Part shown: one piece after another, positions 29,834-36,220 of the stretch
Layout of the letters: every line of letters begins with the position of its first letter
Position numbering within the stretch: position 1 is the stretch's first letter
NCBI RefSeq assembly: GCF_014235845.1
Contig: NZ_JACJUQ010000004.1
Location: 1 to 64,000, forward strand
DNA from: Pontivivens nitratireducens
Lineage (GTDB): Bacteria; Pseudomonadota; Alphaproteobacteria; Rhodobacterales; Rhodobacteraceae
Reading direction: 5' to 3'
DNA: 64,000 nucleotides
The notes under the pieces: generated by a model
Seen by the model: the letters and a program-made list of their open reading frames with translations, nothing else
What the model was told of the DNA's origin: nothing
The model's database searches: none
Made by a program: the position numbers and the translations under genes

Positions 29834-31264
29834 CTACAGCCCCATGGTTGCATAGCTCGCGGCGACACGCTGGATGCTAACCAGATAGGCGGCGGTGCGC
29901 AGGTCCTTCACATCCGCCCGTTCGTGCCAGATCGCCTGCATGGACTGGTAGGCGTCGCGCATCGTGTCGTCGAGGCCGGAGCGGACCAGCTCCAACTCCC
30001 CCGCACCATGCAGGTATTGCTTCTTGAAGTTCTCGGACAGGACCAGGTTGTTGCCGCCTGCGGTCTTTACCTTCTCCAACTCGTCGACCAGCAATTCGTG
30101 GCGCGCCTCCTCCTGACGCCGCTCCATCCGGCCAAAGCGGATGTGGCTCAGGTTCTTGACCCACTCGAAGTAGGAGACCGTCACACCGCCCGCATTTGCG
30201 TACATGTCAGGGATGATGACCGTTCCCCGCTCACGCAGAATGTCGTCGGCACCGGCGGTAATGGGGCCGTTCGCGGCCTCGATGATCAGGGCGGCCTTTA
30301 TCCGCTCGGCATTGTCGAGGTTGATGACCCCCTCCAGCGCCGCGGGAATCAGGATATCGCATTCCAACTCCAGTCCGGCCGCGCCGTTCTCGATAAACTT
30401 GGAACCGGGAAAGCCCCTGACGCTGCCGGTTTCCCTGAGGTGGTTGCGCACGTCCTCGACCTTCAGACCGGTGTCACAGATGATTGCGCCGTCCCGCTCG
30501 ACAATGCAGGTGATGCAGCAACCGTCCTGTTCCTCAAGGAACTTCGCCGCGTGATAGCCCACATTGCCAAGCCCCTGGATGACGACGCGCTTCCCGTCCA
30601 GCTTGCCAGACAGGCCAGCCTTTGCCACGTCCTGCGGATGGCGGAAGAATTCGCGCAGTGCGTATTGCACGCCGCGCCCCGTCGCCTCGACCCGGCCGGC
30701 AATGCCACCAGCGTTCAGCGGTTTTCCGGTGACGCAGGCCCGCGCGTTGATGTCGGTTGTGTTCATGCGGCGGTACTGATCCGCGATCCAGGCCATTTCG
30801 CGCGCGCCGGTGCCCATGTCGGGTGCCGGGACGTTCTGCGCGGGGTTAATCATGTCGCGCTTGATAAGTTCGTAGGCGAAGCGGCGGGTGATCCGTTCCA
30901 GCTCCTCCTCGTTCCAGTCCAGCGGGTTGATGGCCACGCCCCCCTTGGAGCCCCCGAACGGCGTCTGAACGAGGGCACATTTGTAGGTCATCAGCGCGGC
31001 CAGTGCCTCAACCTCATCCTGATTGACGTTTCCGGCGTAGCGGATGCCGCCCTTGACCGGCTCCATATGCTCCGAGTGTACGGCGCGATATCCAGTGAAG
31101 GTCTGGATGCCGCCGCGCAGGCGCACGCCGAACCGGACGGTATATGTCGCGTTGCACACGCGTATCTTCTCAACCATCCCCGATGGCAGGTCCATCAGCG
31201 CGACCGCGCGATTAAACATGATATCGACGGATTGGCGAAAGCTCGGCTCTGACGTGGTATTCAT
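29834..31264 (-). CDS. gdhA: glutamate dehydrogenase (Glu/Leu/Phe/Val dehydrogenase family)
   Basis: A 476-residue hexameric-type glutamate dehydrogenase that interconverts glutamate and 2-oxoglutarate plus ammonia. The catalytic lysine region reads TPFGGSKGGVAINP, the substrate-binding Lys is in MEPVKGGIRY, and the Rossmann motif is VVIQGLGNVGYHAA. ATG 31264 (MNTTSEPSFR) is preceded by TTTGGAGGTAAC; 22 upstream codons are in frame but lack a site. The spacer to ftsW suggests independent transcription. NAD versus NADP use cannot be settled by eye; the GLGNVG motif favours NAD. Confidence 0.88.
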   Translation of the reverse strand: MNTTSEPSFRQSVDIMFNRAVALMDLPSGMVEKIRVCNATYTVRFGVRLRGGIQTFTGYRAVHSEHMEPVKGGIRYAGNVNQDEVEALAALMTYKCALVQTPFGGSKGGVAINPLDWNEEELERITRRFAYELIKRDMINPAQNVPAPDMGTGAREMAWIADQYRRMNTTDINARACVTGKPLNAGGIAGRVEATGRGVQYALREFFRHPQDVAKAGLSGKLDGKRVVIQGLGNVGYHAAKFLEEQDGCCITCIVERDGAIICDTGLKVEDVRNHLRETGSVRGFPGSKFIENGAAGLELECDILIPAALEGVINLDNAERIKAALIIEAANGPITAGADDILRERGTVIIPDMYANAGGVTVSYFEWVKNLSHIRFGRMERRQEEARHELLVDELEKVKTAGGNNLVLSENFKKQYLHGAGELELVRSGLDDTMRDAYQSMQAIWHERADVKDLRTAAYLVSIQRVAASYATMGL

Positions 31265-31462
31265 CGGTTTGTTACCTCCAAACCTTGTGATTTCCCCTTT
31301 GGAAGACCTAAGCGTAGGGGGGTTTTGCATGATTGAAAGGCACGCGAAGCGATATTCGACATCGCGCGCGCACCGCCCCGGTAAAACCTCCGTGTCCTCC
31401 CCCGGACGGGCGGGGTGGGGCCGCCGCTTCCAGAAACATCACCGCCGGTTGCAAAAGTGCGG

Positions 31463-31491
31463 TTGACGACCCCCCCGACTCGTGGCAATTA
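31463..31491 (+). promoter_or_regulatory. putative sigma-70 promoter for tRNA-Val
   Basis: TTGACG at 31463-31468 and CAATTA at 31486-31491 are spaced by 17 bp, 41 bp before the mature tRNA 5' end. The -35 matches 5 of 6 consensus bases, while the -10 is weaker. The rest of 31,265-31,462 holds no feature that I can support apart from the gdhA leader and promoter. Confidence 0.4.
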
Positions 31492-31532
31492 CCGCGTCAA
31501 TTCCGGCGGGGCAACTTCCCGGTCGGACGGAT

Positions 31533-31607
31533 GGGCGTATAGCTCAGCGGGAGAGCACTTCGTTGACATCGAAGGGGTCACAGGTTCAATCCCTGTTACG
31601 CCCACCA
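31533..31607 (+). tRNA. tRNA-Val (anticodon GAC)
   Basis: A full cloverleaf is visible: acceptor GGGCGTA (31533-31539) pairs with TACGCCC (31597-31603), the D-arm is AGCTCAGCGGGAGAGC-like, and the anticodon stem CTTCG/CGAAG encloses TTGACAT with anticodon GAC. The T-arm has GGTTCAATC, and the discriminator A with genomically encoded CCA closes at 31607. It decodes GUC/GUU. rpmJ begins 86 bp downstream on the same strand, with no clear terminator between. Confidence 0.97.
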
Positions 31608-31693
31608 TCCATTCCGCCGCTGCCGATACGCGACAGCGGTCATCGCAACCGAGGCGCCGGGTCCGCTCGCGCCGCTGAAATTGGAGAGATGCC

Positions 31694-31819
31694 ATGAAGG
31701 TCAAGAACTCGCTTCGCTCCCTGAAGCAGCGCCACCGCGATTGTCGTGTCGTGCGCCGCAAGGGTCGAGTCTACGTGATCAACAAGACCCAGCCTCGTTT
31801 CAAGGCACGTCAGGGCTGA
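31694..31819 (+). CDS. rpmJ: 50S ribosomal protein L36, zinc-independent form
   Basis: A 41-residue basic protein beginning [17 protein letters not shown] and ending FKARQG. It retains one cysteine (Cys17) and lacks the CxxC...CxxxxH zinc knuckle of classical L36, as is usual in alphaproteobacteria and in the YkgO paralogues used under zinc limitation. GGAGAG lies 5-6 nt upstream of ATG 31694. It follows tRNA-Val and precedes a bidirectional terminator. Confidence 0.95.
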   Translation: MKVKNSLRSLKQRHRDCRVVRRKGRVYVINKTQPRFKARQG

Positions 31820-31916
31820 TCGCCCTGCTTCCCGCCTGACCTGCGCAGCCAGATTTGCGCAATCAGCTGGACAGCCTGCGGTTGCTGAATACACCTACAA
31901 ATACGACACGAATACA

Positions 31917-31946
31917 AAAGGGCCGCTCCATCAAGAGCGGCCCTTT
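31917..31946. terminator. bidirectional terminator between rpmJ and the caspase-like gene
   Basis: AAAGGGCCGCTC (31917-31928) is the exact complement of GAGCGGCCCTTT (31935-31946), with a 6-base loop. The flanking AAA/TTT makes it usable on both strands, and the minus strand has the longer T-run (CCCTTTTG). It lies 97 bp after rpmJ and 22 bp past the stop of the minus-strand caspase-like gene, so it can end both. Confidence 0.85.
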
Positions 31947-31968
31947 CGCTGTGCATCACAGACAGGGA

Positions 31969-33531
31969 TCAGTTACCGGCCAGGGTGATCAACTGGCGCA
32001 CGGTTGCCTGATCGACATACCCGGTCGCGTTCAAGCCGAAATCGCGCTGGAACTGGCGCAGCCCCTGACGTGTCGTCTCATCAAAACTGCCCGAGATATT
32101 GCCCACGGGATACCCCTGCGATTGCAGGCGGATCTGGACGAGCGCCCGGTTGATCGAGTTCAGGCCCAGTGCCTGCTCGGTCGCTTGCGGGTCCTGCGCC
32201 GGGTCGGGTTGCTGCGTTTCCTGCGAGGCCCGCAAGGTCTCGATCTGAGCACGGGCGGTTGCCGCGAACTCACTGTTCGGGAAGTTGGCGACGAAGGTTT
32301 CGTACCCCTCGATCGTGTTCGCGTTCCGGGCCCGCTGCCAGGCCGCATTCACGTTTGCGTTCGCATTCGCGCGGTTGTTCTCGGCCTCGATCGCGTTCAG
32401 CTCGCTGCGGGCGCGCTCGGCGAAAACACCGTTCGGGAACGAGTCGAGATAGCGGCGCAACGCGGCCTCTTCTCCGCTTGCGCCTGTCGCATCCCAGAAT
32501 GCGCGATCCTCCCGCTCCCTCTCCGCTTTCTCGGCTGCCTGAGCGGCCTCCTGCTCGGCGCGCGCATTGTCGGCCTGAACGCCCAGCAGGTCGATCTGAC
32601 CGCGCGACAGGAACCCGCTCGCCGTGAAATCCTCGGATTGTTGCCATGCCGCGATGGCGCTGCGCGATCCCGGCCCGAAGATACCGTCAACGCCGCGCGT
32701 GTTGTATCCAAGTGCCACCAGATTCTGCTGGATCTGGCGCCGTTCGCTCCGCGACAGATTCAGCTGCTGCTCACGCGCCTCCGCCGGATTTTCCTCGACT
32801 TCAGGCTGCGGCTGCGGGGTCACGGTCGCAGGTTCGGGCCGGGCCGCGGGCAGTGGGGCAGGCTCGACCCGCTCTACCGCCAAAACGGCATCGCGCGGGG
32901 CGAATCCGAAGCGATTCAGGTCGTCGGGCAGATCATTGCCCATCTCACGCATTGTCATTCCCGGCTCCAACGCGGTGTTGCGCACCAGCGAGGACACGTC
33001 CGCGATTGATCCGGTGACGACCATCGTATCGCGCGGGGCGAACAAGCGCCCGATACCCGCCTCATAGCCTTCACCCTCGAATCCGCCATCCTCGTCACTG
33101 CCGACGAAAACGACGCCCAGTTCCTCGGCCTCGTCCACCAGCGACACGAAGAAATCTATCGTCGGCGCGGTCAGTCCGATTCGCACCACGCTGTCACCGT
33201 TGATATCCACCGGCATGAACCAGCTTTCGGTATCCGTCGTGACAGTGTGCCCGTTGAGATGAACAACGATCCGTTCCGCCCCGTCGATCTCATCCATGAA
33301 GCCACCCAGCAGGCTGAACAGCTGCGTACGCGTCAAATCCTCGCCCTGTGTCACGTCAAATCCAGCCGCGCGATAGGCATCGACCAGCCGGTCATGCTCA
33401 CGCGAAGTCACATCATCGGCGTTGGCGTAGTCTGAATTTCCGATGACCAATGCGACATCCTGCGCAAATGCAGGTGCGGCAACGGCCAGCAATGCCGTGC
33501 TGGCGAGCAAAGTCTTGAGTGTGGATCTCAT
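31969..33531 (-). CDS. secreted caspase-fold protein without catalytic Cys, with two peptidoglycan-binding domains
   Basis: A 520-residue exported protein: signal peptide ending near AFA (23), then a caspase/peptidase C14-like domain at about 25-190 opening with VALVIGNSDYAN. The dyad histidine appears preserved as His95 in HLNGHT, but the strand that should end in DACR reads VVFVGSDEDG (140-149), and the entire protein contains no cysteine. A Pro/Glu-rich linker (225-250) leads to a peptidoglycan-binding-1 domain (about 258-305), two TPR-like segments (RYLDSFPNGVFAERA and FVANFPNSEFAATARA) and a second peptidoglycan-binding-1 domain (about 465-517). It is likely a periplasmic, wall-bound pseudoprotease or scaffold. 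AGGAGG precedes the ATG and can be masked by a hairpin. It follows olsA by 77 bp. Confidence 0.75.
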   Translation of the reverse strand: MRSTLKTLLASTALLAVAAPAFAQDVALVIGNSDYANADDVTSREHDRLVDAYRAAGFDVTQGEDLTRTQLFSLLGGFMDEIDGAERIVVHLNGHTVTTDTESWFMPVDINGDSVVRIGLTAPTIDFFVSLVDEAEELGVVFVGSDEDGGFEGEGYEAGIGRLFAPRDTMVVTGSIADVSSLVRNTALEPGMTMREMGNDLPDDLNRFGFAPRDAVLAVERVEPAPLPAARPEPATVTPQPQPEVEENPAEAREQQLNLSRSERRQIQQNLVALGYNTRGVDGIFGPGSRSAIAAWQQSEDFTASGFLSRGQIDLLGVQADNARAEQEAAQAAEKAEREREDRAFWDATGASGEEAALRRYLDSFPNGVFAERARSELNAIEAENNRANANANVNAAWQRARNANTIEGYETFVANFPNSEFAATARAQIETLRASQETQQPDPAQDPQATEQALGLNSINRALVQIRLQSQGYPVGNISGSFDETTRQGLRQFQRDFGLNATGYVDQATVRQLITLAGN

Positions 33532-33541
33532 ACCTGTGAAC

Positions 33542-33581
33542 CTCCTGATATCGGGTCAAATATCAGGTAGAACGCCTGATA
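33542..33581 (-). promoter_or_regulatory. possible two-state RNA hairpin over the RBS of the caspase-like gene
   Basis: In the minus-strand leader, TATCAGG, CCTGATAT and ATATCAGG occur in order. The central CCTGATA can pair with the upstream TATCAGG (7 bp, 7-base loop) or, as CCTGATAT, with the downstream ATATCAGG (8 bp, 8-base loop). The second pairing covers the first half of the AGGAGG ribosome-binding site, which ends 10 nt before the ATG. The two hairpins exclude each other. Whether the leader is transcribed from olsA read-through or a closer promoter is not visible. Confidence 0.45.
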
Positions 33582-33608
33582 CAGCGTCCCAGTTGCGTAT
33601 TAAGACGC

Positions 33609-34445
33609 TCAGCTAATCGTGATCGCCTGCCCCGCAGGGGAATGAAGGGCCCAATGCGCACGAACCTGCTCACCGCAATGGCGCGCCAGTTCCTTGCGGC
33701 CCGCGAAATCGGCGGCTTCGACAGCGGGCGCGAAGCTGAGGTGCAGCGTGCCGCCATAGGAATGCGCCAGCAGGGTCCATAAACTCCCCCCCAGACTCAT
33801 ATCCCCCCACCAGCCATAGAACGTTGCCGGCAGGTGCGGCGCGGGCACGTAGATCGCGGCGACCGGCTGAATCTTGACGCCGCTTTCCATGTCGGAAAAT
33901 GCGGCGAACAGGGGGGATTTGAAGGGCAGGACCCGCTGCCCGTCGGTGCTGGTCCCCTCGGGGAAGAACAGCAATTGCTGCCCTTGCGCCAGACGCTCGG
34001 CCATTTCGAGCTTCTGCCTGGCCGCTGCGCTGGACCTGCGTTCGACGAACATCGCGTCCATCATGCGGGCACACCACCCGATGGCAGGCCAGTCCGCGAC
34101 CTCGGACTTCGCGACGAAGACCGTGCGCCCGATGGAACAGAACGCCATGATGTCCAGCCAGCTGGAGTGATTGGCAACCAGCGCCGCCCCGTCGGGCGGG
34201 GGGGTGCCGTGCACGATCCGCCGCAACCCGATCAAGCGCAGACTGCCACGGGCCCACAACCGCATGACGGCATAGCGAGGACGCCTGCCCCCCAGCAAAG
34301 GCTGCACCCATTTCAAGGGCAGATAGATCGCGATCGCCAGCACCAGCCACAGGATGAGCAATACGCCGCGCAGGACCGCGACGACGGCGCGCAACGGGCC
34401 GGTGGGCGGAGGGGCCGGCGGATCAGCTTCGTCCCACGTGCTCAC
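33609..34445 (-). CDS. olsA: 1-acylglycerol-3-phosphate acyltransferase-like OlsA (lyso-ornithine lipid acyltransferase)
   Basis: PlsC-family O-acyltransferase of 278 residues. It has an N-terminal membrane helix (about 20-44), the HX4D motif as NHSSWLD (92-98, His93/Asp98), and FPEGTS near 161. PlsC-type enzymes acylate lysophosphatidate; the immediate downstream overlap with the OlsB gene (4 bp ATGA) argues that this one acts on lyso-ornithine lipid as OlsA, giving phosphorus-free ornithine lipid for the outer membrane. OlsA proteins can also retain lysophosphatidate activity. A second PlsC paralogue lies at 55,871. Confidence 0.82.
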   Translation of the reverse strand: MSTWDEADPPAPPPTGPLRAVVAVLRGVLLILWLVLAIAIYLPLKWVQPLLGGRRPRYAVMRLWARGSLRLIGLRRIVHGTPPPDGAALVANHSSWLDIMAFCSIGRTVFVAKSEVADWPAIGWCARMMDAMFVERRSSAAARQKLEMAERLAQGQQLLFFPEGTSTDGQRVLPFKSPLFAAFSDMESGVKIQPVAAIYVPAPHLPATFYGWWGDMSLGGSLWTLLAHSYGGTLHLSFAPAVEAADFAGRKELARHCGEQVRAHWALHSPAGQAITIS

Positions 34446-35233
34446 GCAATGCCTTTTCCGGTCGTGCGGGTGTACATATCCTTGTAACGCTCCGTCATCG
34501 CTGCCGTGTCCATCAGCAGGCAGACATCTATGGTGTTGAAATCGTGGTCGATAAATGCCCCCTCGCCCACGACGCCGCCCAAACGCAGATACGCCTTGAT
34601 CAACGGCGGCATCTGCCGCATCGCCTGCCGCGCGTCGATCTGTGAGGCCGGCATGCGGTTCATCTCGACATAATGATCGGCCAGCGTGCGGACCCGCAAC
34701 GCAGGTGGGGCCAGATGGCTATGATACAGATGGGACAGAGGTTGCGCCACCGCGTCCACATCCGTTCCGGGGAAACTGGCCACACCGAAAAGCACTTCGA
34801 TACCGTGGCTCAGGACATATTCGCCCAAACCGGACCACAACAGATGCATTGCCACACCGCCGCGATAGTCCGGGTGCACGCAGGAACGGCCCAGTTCGAC
34901 CGTTTCGCGCCCCAGTCTGGTCAGCGGCTCCAGATCGTATTCGCTTTGGCCGTAAAACCCCGGCCCTGCCTGCGCGACCGAGCCGCGCAGCAGGCGATAG
35001 ACGCCGACAACATTTATCCCGTCCTCACCCGGGTGGAGCAGATCAATCAGCAACAGATGGTCAAAGAAGGGGTCGAAGCGGTCACGCTCCAGCCGCAGGG
35101 CGTGCTCCTCAGCCGAGGCGGACGCGCCCATCTCCTCGACGAACACGGTATATCTGAGGCGTTGAGCGGCGCGGATCTCGCCTTCGTCACGGGCGAGCCG
35201 TACCTGAAATCGCTTGGCATCGACCTTCATCAT
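34442..35233 (-). CDS. olsB: L-ornithine N-alpha-acyltransferase OlsB
   Basis: GNAT-fold N-acyltransferase of 263 residues that joins a 3-hydroxyacyl chain from ACP to ornithine, the first step of ornithine lipid synthesis. Typical stretches are the N-terminal RLRYTVFVEEMGA, the central VELGRSCVHPDYRGGVAMHLLW and the C-terminal PPLIKAYLRLGGVVGEGAFIDHDFNTIDVCLLMD shared by OlsB and hemolysin-like acyltransferases. The double ATG at 35233/35230 leaves the start uncertain by one codon. First gene of the olsBA pair. In rhizobia olsB responds to phosphate limitation; I see no clear Pho box here. Confidence 0.87.
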   Translation of the reverse strand: MMKVDAKRFQVRLARDEGEIRAAQRLRYTVFVEEMGASASAEEHALRLERDRFDPFFDHLLLIDLLHPGEDGINVVGVYRLLRGSVAQAGPGFYGQSEYDLEPLTRLGRETVELGRSCVHPDYRGGVAMHLLWSGLGEYVLSHGIEVLFGVASFPGTDVDAVAQPLSHLYHSHLAPPALRVRTLADHYVEMNRMPASQIDARQAMRQMPPLIKAYLRLGGVVGEGAFIDHDFNTIDVCLLMDTAAMTERYKDMYTRTTGKGIA

Positions 35234-35348
35234 AGGATCCGTGCTGGCGCCGGTATGCGTTCCGGCAGTCGGGGGGAACCTATTAGGACCACGCGCCGAC
35301 TTCAACGCGATAGGTCACCTGCCGGCAAAAGCGCCGCAGGGCTGCGCA

Positions 35349-35374
35349 TTAACCTTTTGTGCACTTTTTGTTAA
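35349..35374. promoter_or_regulatory. TTAAC...GTTAA inverted motif upstream of olsB
   Basis: TTAAC and GTTAA face each other about 16 bp apart in an AT-rich island (35349-35374) of the 167-bp spacer upstream of olsB. The AT content and symmetry mark it as the most likely promoter/operator segment for olsBA. No specific regulator can be assigned. Confidence 0.25.
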
Positions 35375-35400
35375 GCATATCGTGTAAGATTGGATCCACG

Positions 35401-35577
35401 TTATAGCTGATCGTGGATTTGGTGGAGGACGATGCGTGACCCATCGATCACCACCTTGCCGCGATTTTGAAAATTTACCGTGATCTTCCGCCCGATCACG
35501 GATTGCACCTGCCCGATACCCCAGTCCGGCTCATCAGGATGGCGCACCAGCGCGCCCGGTTCGAGGAATTCATTCAT
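35401..35577 (-). CDS. DUF3553 domain small protein
   Basis: A 58-residue protein, nearly all DUF3553: MNEFLEPGALVRHPDEPDWGIGQVQSVIGRK..., a small beta-barrel resembling the domain found at the end of some UvrD/CarD-like proteins that sense or bind nucleic-acid machinery. Function is unknown. The ATG at 35577-35575 shares the palindrome CATG with the chpT start on the other strand. A GTG two codons upstream is possible but less likely. Confidence 0.8.
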   Translation of the reverse strand: MNEFLEPGALVRHPDEPDWGIGQVQSVIGRKITVNFQNRGKVVIDGSRIVLHQIHDQL

Positions 35578-36217
35578 GGCCACTGCACCCCTGCTTCAAA
35601 ACTCAAACATCTCCTCGCGGATCGAGGACGATCTGATCGGCTTGGTGACATCGCGTATCTGCCATGATCTGGTCAGCCCCATCGGCGCGATCGACAATGG
35701 GGTCGAACTGATGACTGCGCTGTCCGGCACCTCACACTCCGCCGAAATGGGCCTGATCGGGCAAAGCGCAAGGGCGGCGGGCCTGAAACTCAGGCTGTTT
35801 CGCATCGCGTTCGGCGCCGCCTCCCCAGACGCGGTCAGCCGGGGTGAGGATCTGCGGCAGGTGTTCGAGGGGACGTTCAACCGGTCCCGGTTGAAATTCA
35901 GCTGGGTGGATCAGACGACGGCGATGTCCCGTCCGCAGGCAAAACTGCTCGCCCTGTCGCTGCTGTGCGCGGACACGGCCATGCCTTTCGGCGGATTGCT
36001 GACGCTGACCGTACTCGACAGCGGGGTGACGCTGAGCATGAGCAGCGAACGGTTCCGCTGGCAGGACGATCTGTGGGCCGCGCTGTGCGGCGATGGCACG
36101 TTCACGGATGTCGGTGCCGGGAACGTCCAGTTTCCCCTTGCCCGACTGCACGCCGATCAGATGGGGCGCCGGTTCGCCTTGCGTGAGGATACACAGAGCT
36201 GGATCCTCAGCGTCTAG
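35576..36217 (+). CDS. chpT: histidine phosphotransferase ChpT
   Basis: A 213-residue dimeric phosphotransferase that relays phosphate from the hybrid kinase CckA to CtrA and CpdR in the alphaproteobacterial cell-cycle/motility pathway. The phospho-accepting His30 lies in SRICHDLVSPIGAIDNGVEL, followed by the degenerate HATPase-like domain. ATG 35576 is preceded by GAGGAATTC, and that site is embedded in the first codons of the divergent DUF3553 gene. cckA and ctrA are not in the window. In Rhodobacterales this pathway governs motility and gene-transfer-agent expression rather than viability. Confidence 0.9.
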   Translation: MATAPLLQNSNISSRIEDDLIGLVTSRICHDLVSPIGAIDNGVELMTALSGTSHSAEMGLIGQSARAAGLKLRLFRIAFGAASPDAVSRGEDLRQVFEGTFNRSRLKFSWVDQTTAMSRPQAKLLALSLLCADTAMPFGGLLTLTVLDSGVTLSMSSERFRWQDDLWAALCGDGTFTDVGAGNVQFPLARLHADQMGRRFALREDTQSWILSV

Positions 36218-36220
36218 CCG

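Noticed and set aside
31694-31819. Defective L36 lacking zinc ligands
   Set aside because: The zinc-free form with one cysteine is standard in alphaproteobacteria.
33549-33600. Operator made of three CCTGATA/TATCAGG half sites
   Set aside because: Possible, but the overlap with the AGGAGG site and the order of arms fit an RNA hairpin switch better; I kept that reading instead.
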